Assembly: GCF_910592395.1 (NCBI RefSeq)
Contig: NC_088321.1
Location: 11,472,001-11,536,000 of the forward strand
From: Lineus longissimus
Lineage: Eukaryota > Nemertea > Pilidiophora > Heteronemertea > Lineidae
Reading direction: 5' to 3'
DNA length: 64,000 nucleotides
The notes beneath the pieces were generated by a model. The model did no database searches. It saw nothing but the letters and a program-made list of their open reading frames with translations, and was not told the DNA's origin. Below are positions 57,301 through 61,200 of the stretch, piece by piece; position 1 is the stretch's first letter, and each line of letters starts with the position of its first letter. Made by a program: the position numbers and the translations under genes.

Positions 57301-58255
57301 TACATAATGGTACCATTTTCACCGACAAAATTCTCATGTCATTACTTTTCGAATGCGCACTTTTTTGTTTTATAAATTGATATCATTTTCACGATTGATA
57401 CTTTTGCGCATCACGATTTTTTTCAATATGATTATCACGATTTTAATTCTCACGAATCAAGGTTAATGTGCGAAAATAAAACAACTGAAAAAAATGTGGT
57501 TGACAGTGACCCTTAATTCTCAGGCTAACTTTCCAAATTTTCTATTTCAGTTATTTGTCCATATAAACCTTGCTTGAGGGCAGCCACGTGCAGACGGTAC
57601 AAAGGATTGGTTATTCCCGCCTGGGATTGTGCCAGAGGCAAAGTCTGCTGCAAAGGTGGGTTACTTTATCCCTGACATCCACAATGGCATAATTATCATC
57701 TGTTTTATTTAAATAGAGTTCGAGAGATTAGGGATTCACATTCTGGCGCCCTCAAACCTACCCAATGGCTTCTATTCGATAACTCTTTTTCCTGATTCTA
57801 CCCATCTGCATATGAGAAAAGCAGATACTATTGACAGAGCAGCTCACATGCATGGCATTCGCGTCGTGTCCATTTGGCCTCCGTTGCTCCTACTATAACT
57901 GTGGAACGACACACTAAAATCTACATGCCAGATTATAAATTAATATGAATTATGTCCTGAACTGTACATGTAGGGTCAACATTCTATTGCAGTGGAAATT
58001 GGTTGGTGGCCAATTTGTGACCAAAATAATGATGTTAATAGAATGCATACTGTCTTCTGACTGTTTAAGGGATATTTGACTATCGTAGTGTTTATTTCTA
58101 TGCAAAAGTAGGTACACGTGTTTTTTCTCTTTTTAGGAACATGCCCATGCCCACATAAATGCGTGTCTGCGCTCTCATGTAAGCTAAAGAAGGGTACTCC
58201 TATACCTTCTTCGGATTGCCGGCGTGGTCACGTTTGTTGTCGAGGAAAAAAGTAA
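210..58255 (+). CDS. Giant tandem defensin-like cysteine-rich gene, 3' part (61 exons)
   Basis: One multi-exon gene, incomplete at the 5' end, built as (A-B-C) x20 plus a terminal exon. Each exon encodes one domain. A has C-x3-C-x6-C-x5-C-x8-C-x-C-x5-CC; B has C-x4-C-x3-C-x5-C-x11-C-x-C-x5-CC; C has C-x9-C-x18-CC. All introns are phase 1 and all exon lengths before the last are multiples of three, so the frame stays open from 210 to TAA at 58253-58255 (about 2352 residues, about 409 Cys). Linkers are 2-6 residues, giving a contiguous string of disulfide-rich modules. No membrane segment is visible; the high Cys content implies passage through the secretory pathway, but the signal peptide must lie upstream. 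The terminal CC and spacing resemble beta-defensin-like peptides, and the basic composition would suit an antimicrobial or matrix role. Function is inferred, not shown. A knottin-type structural protein is the main alternative. No AATAAA is seen in the first kilobase after the stop. Exons are listed separately. Confidence 0.88.
523..636 (+). CDS. Exon B1, 8-Cys domain, short form
   Basis: 114 bp, the shortest B exon. The third loop is IKGG (4 residues) and the fourth is 10 residues; the TRI tail after CC is absent. The donor is gtgagt. Confidence 0.9.
887..988 (+). CDS. Exon C1, 4-Cys domain
   Basis: 102 bp. CPYTTR start, RRLGGW core and CCK end. It has H at the YHS position and reads NPRGRV instead of NPKGRV. 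Confidence 0.9.
1341..1460 (+). CDS. Exon A2, 8-Cys domain
   Basis: 120 bp with tttttag acceptor and gtaagt donor. Loops RANKAR and ASSRA; fourth loop RYPIKSPR, close to A12. Confidence 0.92.
1650..1766 (+). CDS. Exon B2, 8-Cys domain, short form
   Basis: 117 bp. The third loop is VRGR (4) and the fourth is PNWMRQLSQRT (11). It lacks the TRI tail, like B1, so the first two visible triads share a short B form. Confidence 0.9.
2387..2488 (+). CDS. Exon C2, divergent 4-Cys domain
   Basis: 102 bp. The most divergent internal C copy: TIAW before the second Cys, RRNRGW instead of RRLGGW, and ATGVP instead of ASGNP. Confidence 0.9.
3061..3180 (+). CDS. Exon A3, 8-Cys domain
   Basis: 120 bp. Fourth loop RHIITSSR; third loop VPKRT. 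Followed by a 780-bp intron. Confidence 0.92.
3961..4086 (+). CDS. Exon B3, 8-Cys domain
   Basis: 126 bp, the first B exon of standard length with the CCTRI tail. Fourth loop PKGSTLKRRAT. The next intron (3454 bp) is the longest in the window because of transposon insertions. Confidence 0.92.
4276..6601. mobile_element. Non-autonomous DNA transposon with long inverted ends
   Basis: The left end (about 4276-4490) reappears inverted at about 6365-6601. The shared blocks include gttccaaccttatcttccca with its complement near 6510 and ctgcagactttacgatgc with its complement near 6370. No transposase ORF is recognisable. It lengthens the B3-C3 intron. Confidence 0.7.
6423..6488. repeat. Near-perfect hairpin inside the right arm
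   Basis: tgatagattagaatagagtt and its complement flank a short aaaaagcttttt centre. The hairpin is absent from the left arm of the surrounding element, so it looks like a nested palindromic insertion. Confidence 0.75.
6658..7306. mobile_element. Inverted-repeat element
   Basis: A palindrome at 6658-6768 (arms around aacccgaggcggaggacctt) is followed by ttctattctaaaatacct, which recurs inverted at 7275-7292. Open frames inside match nothing I recognise. Confidence 0.5.
7441..7511 (+). pseudogene. Broken partial copy of exon C3
   Basis: About 71 bp duplicating the acceptor region and first half of C3, offset by 73 bp. The acceptor ag is replaced by gg before taaatgtcc, and the copy stops after gcagactag, so it lacks the CC end and cannot be spliced normally. 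Confidence 0.8.
7541..7642 (+). CDS. Exon C3, 4-Cys domain
   Basis: 102 bp with ctgtag acceptor. ARGNPPGRV replaces ASGNPKGRV. A broken partial copy of this exon lies just upstream at 7441-7511. Confidence 0.92.
8105..8224 (+). CDS. Exon A4, 8-Cys domain
   Basis: 120 bp. First loop SKN, second RLYKAR, fourth LFPITTSR; one of the more divergent A copies. Confidence 0.92.
8542..8667 (+). CDS. Exon B4, 8-Cys domain
   Basis: 126 bp. Fourth loop PPGSKLLNRKS, last loop PIGHS, tail TRI. Confidence 0.92.
9335..9436 (+). CDS. Exon C4, 4-Cys domain
   Basis: 102 bp. PYRTRTYTN before the second Cys; NPRGRV near the end. Confidence 0.92.
10408..10527 (+). CDS. Exon A5, 8-Cys domain
   Basis: 120 bp. 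Unusual third loop EYKRY and fourth loop KYIIPTPR; C-A-C instead of C-S-C or C-T-C. Confidence 0.92.
11867..11992 (+). CDS. Exon B5, 8-Cys domain, variant
   Basis: 126 bp. Starts with tc where other B exons have ac, so the split codon encodes Phe instead of Tyr. First loop ETRS, last loop PNNHS, tail TRL. The donor is gtacgt, as in B9. Confidence 0.9.
12486..13550. mobile_element. Long-TIR foldback-like element, copy 1
   Basis: The two halves are inverted copies of each other. tctggattggccgtgaaaaa at the left end matches the complement of tttttcaccaacaatccaga at the right end, and acaacagtttgttctt recurs inverted near 13346. No coding capacity. Lies in the B5-C5 intron. Confidence 0.7.
13732..13833 (+). 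CDS. Exon C5, 4-Cys domain
   Basis: 102 bp. PYRTRTYVN and SGNPKGRV. It follows a 1739-bp intron that holds a long-TIR element. Confidence 0.92.
14829..14948 (+). CDS. Exon A6, 8-Cys domain, KL subtype
   Basis: 120 bp. Fourth loop IYKLRTPR defines a subtype shared with A8, A14 and A16. Third loop APKHT. Confidence 0.92.
15636..15868. mobile_element. MITE-like inverted repeat
   Basis: Arms of about 55 bp: ttggcaagcggctcgccgaa with ttttgtcctgtttggagagc on the left, and diverged complements at 15805-15862. Several further gccgggcttgcca motifs lie inside. A6-B6 intron. Confidence 0.6.
16017..16142 (+). CDS. Exon B6, 8-Cys domain
   Basis: 126 bp. First loop GLRG, tail SII. The exon ends in g before ggtaagt-type sequence, so the split codon differs from the usual ata-c junction. 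Confidence 0.9.
16734..16835 (+). CDS. Exon C6, 4-Cys domain
   Basis: 102 bp. ASQNPKGRI replaces ASGNPKGRV. Acceptor tttgtag. Confidence 0.92.
17494..17613 (+). CDS. Exon A7, 8-Cys domain, variant
   Basis: 120 bp. Fourth loop RNKIYSSR, and the last loop is RRGLV where every other copy except A20 has RPGLV. The following intron is 2875 bp and carries three insertions. Confidence 0.92.
17720..17940. mobile_element. 221-bp palindromic MITE with 4-bp target duplication
   Basis: Arms of about 95 bp begin gtgactcgctctaccaaaac and end with its exact complement. The short centre (17815-17845) is unpaired. The repeat aaat flanks both sides (17716-17719 and 17941-17944). A7-B7 intron. Confidence 0.82.
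17994..19492. mobile_element. 1.5-kb DNA transposon, non-autonomous
   Basis: Terminal inverted repeat of about 27 bp: taaggtaaaatcgggtattt at the left and the complement of taaggtaaaatggggtattt at the right. A ta at each end could be a target duplication. Internal copies of ggggtatttgtagccc occur near 18210. No transposase recognised. Confidence 0.68.
19814..20258. mobile_element. Harbinger-like MITE, copy 1
   Basis: 445 bp beginning agcccgcagcacactagccg and ending with gtgtgctgcgggct. Flanked by tta on both sides (19811-19813, 20259-20261). The interior is rich in gccgacgcc and gttggcgg words. A TTA duplication fits the PIF/Harbinger superfamily. Confidence 0.8.
20489..20614 (+). CDS. Exon B7, 8-Cys domain
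   Basis: 126 bp. Second loop RGI as in B14 (KGI) and B15; fourth loop PKGSELKNQRR. Confidence 0.92.
20919..21020 (+). CDS. Exon C7, 4-Cys domain
   Basis: 102 bp. PYRTRTYTN and NPKGHV; His replaces Arg before V-CC, as in C15 and C19. Confidence 0.92.
22042..22161 (+). CDS. Exon A8, 8-Cys domain, KL subtype
   Basis: 120 bp. Starts tacc instead of tccc. Second loop RALNAR, third VPPRT, fourth IYKLKTSR. Confidence 0.92.
22442..22882. mobile_element. Harbinger-like MITE, copy 2 (inverted)
   Basis: 441 bp, same family as 19814-20258 but in the opposite orientation, with the same ends and tta flanks (22439-22441, 22883-22885). C8-side neighbour exon is B8; it lies in the A8-B8 intron. Confidence 0.8.
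23227..23352 (+). CDS. Exon B8, 8-Cys domain, variant tail
   Basis: 126 bp. First loop GLAG, last loop PTGSI, tail THI. The donor is gtgagt. Confidence 0.92.
   Translation, partial: THVDLLDAEVNASGAADVLKGVGCLTREGALVRQVPSAAHI
23951..24052 (+). CDS. Exon C8, 4-Cys domain
   Basis: 102 bp. Starts aaaaatg, so the split codon differs from most copies. PYPTRTYAN. The next intron (1995 bp) contains the roughly 300-bp tandem repeats. Confidence 0.92.
24306..24375. repeat. GGC / GTC trinucleotide repeat
   Basis: A run of ggc triplets passes into a run of gtc triplets with few interruptions. Long Arg- or Val-rich frames across it are artefacts of the repeat. Confidence 0.95.
24394..25545. repeat. Tandem repeat, about 300-bp unit, nearly four copies
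   Basis: Units start at 24394, 24696, 24996 and 25301 with tggcacgtttcttaaccact or a close variant; periods are about 302, 300 and 305 bp. Each contains gccaccagggggcca and a tcacagaggtca block. The fourth unit is incomplete. C8-A9 intron. Confidence 0.88.
26048..26167 (+). CDS. Exon A9, 8-Cys domain, variant
   Basis: 120 bp. Starts PKC, first loop AIK, second RAKKAR, fourth RYPIKSEI; the usual PR before the fifth Cys is lost. Confidence 0.92.
26832..26960 (+). CDS. Exon B9, 8-Cys domain, long form
   Basis: 129 bp, the longest B exon. The third loop is VSRRLR (6 residues instead of 5). Fourth loop PRGTTLKKKTS, tail TRL, donor gtacgt. Confidence 0.92.
27524..27625 (+). CDS. Exon C9, 4-Cys domain, variant
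   Basis: 102 bp. PYPTIPYAI replaces PYPTRTYAN, similar to C12; ASGVPRGRV. Confidence 0.92.
28901..29020 (+). CDS. Exon A10, 8-Cys domain, ASN/KHK subtype
   Basis: 120 bp. First loop ASN, third VPWRT, fourth KHKISSSR. It differs from A19, 24 kb away, at only about four bases. Confidence 0.92.
29431..29556 (+). CDS. Exon B10, 8-Cys domain
   Basis: 126 bp. First loop ELAG, fourth PKGSRPLIQSR, tail SII as in B6. Confidence 0.92.
30001..30102 (+). CDS. Exon C10, 4-Cys domain
   Basis: 102 bp. Starts acaaatg. PYPTRTYSN and ATNNPKGRV. Confidence 0.92.
30817..30936 (+). CDS. Exon A11, 8-Cys domain, variant
   Basis: 120 bp. Starts ttcc. Second loop RSHKAQ, third ALSLT, fourth RYKIKSPR. Confidence 0.92.
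31400..31525 (+). CDS. Exon B11, 8-Cys domain
   Basis: 126 bp. First loop EQGG; consensus fourth loop PKGSRPLNQRR; tail SRI. Confidence 0.92.
32157..32258 (+). CDS. Exon C11, 4-Cys domain
   Basis: 102 bp. Arg instead of Lys before the first Cys, CPHRTR instead of CPYRTR, and ASNNPKGRV. Confidence 0.92.
32912..33031 (+). CDS. Exon A12, 8-Cys domain
   Basis: 120 bp with ttgtag acceptor. Second loop RAYKAR, third ASSRT, fourth RYPIRSPR. The following intron (2519 bp) carries the palindromic MITE array. Confidence 0.92.
33214..33810. mobile_element. Array of palindromic MITEs
   Basis: Four full or nearly full copies and one partial copy of a 131-bp palindromic element with ends ggcacct...aggtgcc and core tatacgcgaacaat. 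Adjacent copies are separated by only taa or tta (33345-33347, 33479-33481, 33679-33681). One junction near 33588 is truncated. A12-B12 intron. Confidence 0.82.
34384..34766. mobile_element. Harbinger-like MITE, copy 3 (deleted)
   Basis: 383 bp, same orientation as copy 1. The left end has lost most of the agcacactagccg segment and a central block is missing. tta flanks persist (34381-34383, 34767-34769). A12-B12 intron. Confidence 0.78.
35551..35676 (+). CDS. Exon B12, 8-Cys domain, variant
   Basis: 126 bp with ttgcag acceptor. Second loop RGN, fourth PGGRRRLNGSR, last PSGYL; the tail ends ATC-C, so Ile is kept by a different codon. Confidence 0.92.
36283..36384 (+). CDS. Exon C12, 4-Cys domain, variant
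   Basis: 102 bp. PYPTVPYAF replaces PYPTRTYAN; shares the P-Y-A pattern with C9. Ends in t before gtaagt instead of the usual c. Confidence 0.92.
36901..37020 (+). CDS. Exon A13, 8-Cys domain
   Basis: 120 bp. Second loop KALKAR; fourth KYPIKTPK, with Lys instead of Arg before the fifth Cys. Confidence 0.92.
37344..37469 (+). CDS. Exon B13, 8-Cys domain
   Basis: 126 bp. First loop ELSG, fourth PKGSRLLNQRR, tail TRI. The next intron (2241 bp) contains the second long-TIR element. Confidence 0.92.
37536..38952. mobile_element. Long-TIR foldback-like element, copy 2
   Basis: Same family as 12486-13550. The left end has ctggattgtccgtgaaaaat and cttcctaaaacaggaaacca; the right end has their complements near 38890 and 38850. 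Lies in the B13-C13 intron. Confidence 0.72.
39711..39812 (+). CDS. Exon C13, 4-Cys domain
   Basis: 102 bp. Starts aaaaatg as C8 does. PYRTRTYIN, ATGNPKGRV; close to C14. Confidence 0.92.
40418..40537 (+). CDS. Exon A14, 8-Cys domain, KL subtype
   Basis: 120 bp. Starts tacc. Third loop APKLT, fourth IYKLNKSR. Confidence 0.92.
40913..41038 (+). CDS. Exon B14, 8-Cys domain
   Basis: 126 bp. First loop EQAG, second KGI, last PRGYL, tail TRI ending ata-a before gtaagt. Confidence 0.92.
41098..41243. mobile_element. Solo end of the long-TIR family
   Basis: About 146 bp matching only the left end of the two long-TIR elements (ctggattgtctgcgaaaaag, then cctaaaacaggaaagc). It is an internal deletion or a one-ended remnant, in the B14-C14 intron. 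Confidence 0.65.
41588..41689 (+). CDS. Exon C14, 4-Cys domain
   Basis: 102 bp with tttgcag acceptor. Starts ataaatg; PYRTRTYIN and ATGNPKGRI. Confidence 0.92.
42130..42352 (+). mobile_element. Truncated retroposon 3' tail
   Basis: Interrupts an otherwise conserved intron block between gtcaatgcca and acactgcaaatcg. It contains tttgtaaagcgctgctggca and ggcgctataaaaataaa and ends in an aattaatt-type A/T-rich tail, a layout typical of non-LTR retroposon ends. Confidence 0.6.
42527..42646 (+). CDS. Exon A15, 8-Cys domain
   Basis: 120 bp. Third loop APKRS, fourth RYKINKSR, intermediate between the KL subtype and the RYP/RYK type. Confidence 0.92.
43642..43767 (+). CDS. Exon B15, 8-Cys domain
   Basis: 126 bp. 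Second loop RGI, fourth PTGSRRKNPKF (unusual Phe before the fifth Cys), tail TRI. Confidence 0.92.
43864..44272. mobile_element. MITE with 20-bp inverted ends
   Basis: Left end gtgtccgtccactgatagtt pairs with right end aactatccgtggacggaaac with two mismatches. Many internal tccatgga and ccatccacgg palindromes. No clear target duplication. B15-C15 intron. Confidence 0.68.
44710..44811 (+). CDS. Exon C15, 4-Cys domain
   Basis: 102 bp. PYRTRTYRN and NPKGHV. Confidence 0.92.
45352..45369. repeat. Poly-G run
   Basis: Eighteen consecutive G, in the C15-A16 intron. Confidence 0.9.
46193..46312 (+). CDS. Exon A16, 8-Cys domain, KL subtype
   Basis: 120 bp. Second loop RAQKAL, third APMRT, fourth IYKLKTSR (same as A8). 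Confidence 0.92.
46690..46815 (+). CDS. Exon B16, 8-Cys domain
   Basis: 126 bp. First loop ELSG, third VKGRR, consensus fourth loop, last PRGYL, tail TRI. Confidence 0.92.
47744..47845 (+). CDS. Exon C16, 4-Cys domain
   Basis: 102 bp. Starts tcaaatg as C17 does. PYPTRTYRN, ATGNPKGRV. Confidence 0.92.
48439..48558 (+). CDS. Exon A17, 8-Cys domain
   Basis: 120 bp. Second loop RAQKAG, fourth RYKLNKSR; ends CC-Met, unique in the set. Confidence 0.92.
49024..49149 (+). CDS. Exon B17, 8-Cys domain
   Basis: 126 bp. Fourth loop PKASRPLNQRR (Ala for Gly), tail SRI. The 227-bp intron that follows is the shortest B-to-C intron. Confidence 0.92.
49377..49478 (+). CDS. Exon C17, 4-Cys domain
   Basis: 102 bp. 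WVISASG replaces WVIPASG, the only internal copy losing this Pro. Confidence 0.92.
50093..50212 (+). CDS. Exon A18, 8-Cys domain, variant junction
   Basis: 120 bp. Second loop KRDKAQ, third ASKRS. Ends in c instead of t, so the codon shared with B18 becomes His instead of Tyr. Confidence 0.92.
50637..50762 (+). CDS. Exon B18, 8-Cys domain
   Basis: 126 bp. Starts with Ser before the first Cys where other copies have Thr; third loop VRGLR; fourth PKGSRRLNQSR; tail TRI. Confidence 0.92.
50942..51096. mobile_element. Short MITE
   Basis: Ends aaatttataaagggcgttta and taaacgccctttatggattt are inverted with one or two mismatches around a 115-bp interior. B18-C18 intron. Confidence 0.68.
51445..51546 (+). 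CDS. Exon C18, 4-Cys domain
   Basis: 102 bp. Ends CC-Arg instead of CC-Lys. A TRIM retrotransposon begins 22 bp after its donor site. Confidence 0.92.
51569..51974 (+). mobile_element. TRIM retrotransposon with tRNA-like LTRs
   Basis: Two identical 137-bp direct repeats (51569-51705 and 51838-51974), each starting tgtagtgg and ending gttaca, enclose 132 bp. The interior starts with a primer-binding site, tggcgcccaacgtggggc (51708-51725), which is complementary to the 3' end of animal tRNA-Lys1,2, and ends with a purine tract, aacagggggagta. taag flanks both sides. There is no coding capacity. It sits in the C18-A19 intron, 22 bp after the donor and in gene orientation. Confidence 0.85.
51612..51683 (+). 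other. tRNA-Ile-like sequence inside the 5' LTR
   Basis: Box A tagctcagtcgg and box B ggttcaatcc are both present. The anticodon loop cttataa would give UAU, and the T arm ccggg/cccgg pairs. The seven bases before the D arm do not pair with the seven after the T arm, so it is not a functional tRNA gene. The copy in the other LTR lies at 51881-51952. Confidence 0.75.
52583..52702 (+). CDS. Exon A19, 8-Cys domain, ASN/KHK subtype
   Basis: 120 bp. First loop ASN, third VPWRT, fourth KHKINSSR; almost identical to A10. Confidence 0.92.
53379..53509. mobile_element. Single palindromic MITE of the same family
   Basis: 131 bp, ggcaccttctccatagagct to its near complement, flanked by tta at 53376-53378 and 53510-53512. 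It gives the intact unit against which the 33-kb array can be read. A19-B19 intron. Confidence 0.83.
53867..53992 (+). CDS. Exon B19, 8-Cys domain, variant
   Basis: 126 bp with ttccag acceptor. Third loop QRGSR, fourth PPGSRRIKRSA, last PLGYS shared with B20. Confidence 0.92.
54627..54728 (+). CDS. Exon C19, 4-Cys domain
   Basis: 102 bp. PYPTRTYAS and NPKGHV; ends in t before gtaagt like C12. Confidence 0.92.
55368..55493 (+). CDS. Exon A20, 8-Cys domain, long form
   Basis: 126 bp, the only A exon not 120 bp. The fourth loop has 10 residues (RYKLDRFASR) and the last loop is KPGQV instead of RPGLV. Confidence 0.92.
56231..56347 (+). CDS. Exon B20, 8-Cys domain, short form
   Basis: 117 bp. 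Third loop VRGP (4), fourth RGGMTRMNPNA; no TRI tail. The short form again appears at the edge of the visible array. Confidence 0.92.
56468..56896. repeat. Pair of 52-bp direct repeats
   Basis: tatatggcacggcttaaccc with ggccatagaggaat at 56468-56519 recurs at 56845-56896 with few changes. B20-C20 intron; origin unknown. Confidence 0.75.
57551..57655 (+). CDS. Exon C20, 6-Cys form of the C domain
   Basis: 105 bp with cag acceptor and gtgggt donor. It keeps six cysteines, C-x4-C-x5-C-x12-C-x5-CC, whereas C1-C19 have Arg, Thr or Pro-type residues and Asn or Val at the second and fourth positions. RRYKGLVIPAW aligns with RRLGGWVIPAS of the other copies. Confidence 0.88.
58137..58255 (+). CDS. 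Terminal exon, 7-Cys domain and stop codon
   Basis: Starts after tttttag and reads in frame to TAA at 58253-58255. Cys pattern C-x-C-x3-C-x5-C-x12-C-x5-CC, ending in RGKK. GTPIPSSD aligns with the WVIPASG segment of C domains, while the first Cys resembles the extra N-terminal Cys of B domains. The odd number of cysteines leaves one without an obvious partner inside the domain. Confidence 0.87.
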
Positions 58256-61200
58256 GCCTCCACCACATGGCGAATCCTCGGTCGACAGAAACGTTAAACG
58301 AAATCAAAGACGAAAAATGGATGACGGCTCGAAAACATCAAGTTTAAGATAAAAGCACCAGTTAAAAAAGAGAGGATATAGACTTTCTTACTGGCTGTAG
58401 AACTCCTACCTATATTTATCGATGGTTGTGGATGTTTCATTGAATTTACCAAATAGACTACCGTAGTTAGGTTAAGAAGGAAATGTTCACAACACGTGCA
58501 TTGTTCGTATCGTGCGCAAATACACACTAGAAAATTTATTTTGAATAAGTTAGAGATTGGTCCGAGAAGTTCTTATAAAAAAGACTGTTATCGTGCGGCC
58601 CCTTGTGGCGTAATCAATGACGACCGGAGTAATCTTGATCAGTAAACCATGAGCCAACAGCAAGGTATATAATTATCGAATGAGAAACCAACATAGTGGT
58701 TGTTGATTCGACTTTATACCGGTTTACACCCTAGATTGCAGGCCCACTGTCAATTTTTTTCGCATGACCCTTATCGATTAGATATGTCTGGAAAATTGTT
58801 TGACATCGACACAACAAACAAATCGAGCAAAGGACTTCACGTTTGTCAGAAGTAGTCTTTGTTTCAACGCAACAAAAGATTTAATCAAGCTGGCCTGTAA
58901 TGTTACCCAAAAGGCTAGGGACCAAATTGTGTATTGTCAGGTCGTGAAAATTGCGAAACAAATGCTTGCTATAATTTCCCGTTTTTTTAGCATAATGAGC
59001 AGCACAGTGTCTAAATTTGAAAGATTTGCTTTAAGAAGACAAGTCAAGTGTTATTACGTTGAGAACGAATCGTGCTATATTATATTTTGGTATTTTGGCC
59101 AGCATTATAAAGATTTCCCGATCACTTAATATTCAACTATTTTGTCCGACTTTTTATAGAGTCACAGCACCATATATTTTGTTATCTGACTCATACATTT
59201 CAGAACAAGTGTTTATCTCATTCAGACACAAAACTTTTCATTTTCAAGTGACGGCTAACGTATATTGTGCTACAGTATACTTTTTATTGTAAGCAGAAGA
59301 AGTCGAGTTGTTTCCAAATTGGACTAACTGAGTTACATAAAATGCAAAAGAAATCTGAATATATTTTGGAAATCAGTTTGAAAACTTAGTTCTGATGCAT
59401 GATCATGAATGAAAATGAAACGAACAAACACACACACACACACAAAACAGGAGTCTATTTCATAGTTGATTCACTTGTTTTTCTTAGTCCGACTCTTTGT
59501 GCAAACATTATTCCTTCTTTTCCTATTTTTTGTTTTATCATTCTCTGTTCCCATCTCTACCTGTAGGATGCATAAAAAAAACGGCATTTTACTTCTATTC
59601 ATGTTCAGGAACTAGTCAAATATTGTGTTTCAAAAACAAGGAATATAGGTCAATCGTAGGTTTCTTATGATCAAAAAAAATTAAAATCATTTCACCTATC
59701 TTTCAAAGCGTTTGGTCAATACCATGTTCTTCAGTAAGCTTATCGACGAGGTTATTTTTTTGCGACAGAACTAAGCTTGAAAGTTTCACTACCGTGCACG
59801 AAAAGCAATCAGAGTTATCAACAATTGAAATTCGAAGCATTTTATTGTAAAGTGTTGTATGTAATTCATTTCGTTTCGTCTCTGTTACAATAATGAACAA
59901 ATAAAAAAAAATGAGTAAATGCCAAATCGGAATATTTGTTGTTTTTTTGCATTTTCTTATGACTGCAACATCAATAATGTGAAGTATATTCATAACTAGT
60001 TATTCCTTTAAAGATATGAAAGGAAAACGATTTTCCGGAAAGCGACCAGTCGCCCTTTCCAAACCAAATATCTCAGCAAGAAACGATTCCTGTAAATTTC
60101 GTTGTTATGATCTCATTCAGTTTTGTATACAATGCAGAATGTACAATGATTATTGTAATGGTAAGAATCACAACCAAGAATTGTGTTAATGATTTGCCCT
60201 ATGTGTACGAAACTGGATAAGATCTTACCTGGGAATTATAAGAATCTAATTGAGATTTCCTATTTCCGACAACAAGGAGGGGGGGGGGGGGCGATGAAGG
60301 GGACTGCAAATCCATTTGCTTGATCCGTCATCAAACTGTCGACATGAATTAAAGGAGTGGATGGACAAATCGGTCAATATTACACACCGTTCCATGATGG
60401 CATGCCATCACCACATGCCTCTGGACTTTACGACAGTGAATTGGAGTCGGCATCTATCGAAAGGTCCGGGACGCACCCCGAAAGCGGCGTCCGCAGTCCT
60501 TCGTTTGACCTGTGTTGTTCGCATATTAAGGACTCGGAATGACCGTAGTTTTCAATCCGGTTGTCCTGAAGTACCCATTTAAAAATGTCCAAAGTACCCA
60601 TCCTTCTTGGCAATATTCCACATATTTCCTTCTGATATTTGAGAGGGGTAGGGGAGGACATCCGACATGACACACACCTTGAAAAGCAGTGACTACAGTA
60701 CTTCGACTTGGTTTGTTTGGCCTCAAGGCTTCAAATATTGATGCCGCCAACATGTCTCAGTCACACAGGAATTTTCGATTCGGCGGTCAAAAGTACCCGG
60801 TCAAATATGTCCGAACGGGCCCTACTGCCTTCCTGCCTTCCTGACAACTATATCAACTGCTTAGTTCGGAAACATTTACAACCTGAAATACCAAGAGGCT
60901 AAAACAAATGGAAACAAAGAGACATGATCCTCCTTATTATTCGACAAGTGGAACCCTACATGCATAGAACCCGGGGCGCATTGAATTATCCTTTGATCAA
61001 TGTAGTACCAACGAGGCATGGTACAGTTGGCAAAGGGAATACGGAAGCCGGGACGCAAAGATCCTGGGGACCTACATGGGACCCGCTTCGATTATATTGC
61101 TGCCAATACTTGGCGCAAGGAACCTGGGCAGCCACATGGAACCCGGTGAAGAAGTTTGAAATGTCCTCTGATAGAATGTCTGTGAAACAAAGGATGTTAT

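Noticed and set aside
210-58255. Whey acidic protein (four-disulfide core) repeats
   Set aside because: WAP domains have two further Cys after the CC pair; here CC is the last cysteine pair of each domain.
210-58255. CRISPR-like or other prokaryotic repeat array
   Set aside because: Repeats are coding exons of three types with splice sites and irregular spacing of hundreds of bases to kilobases.
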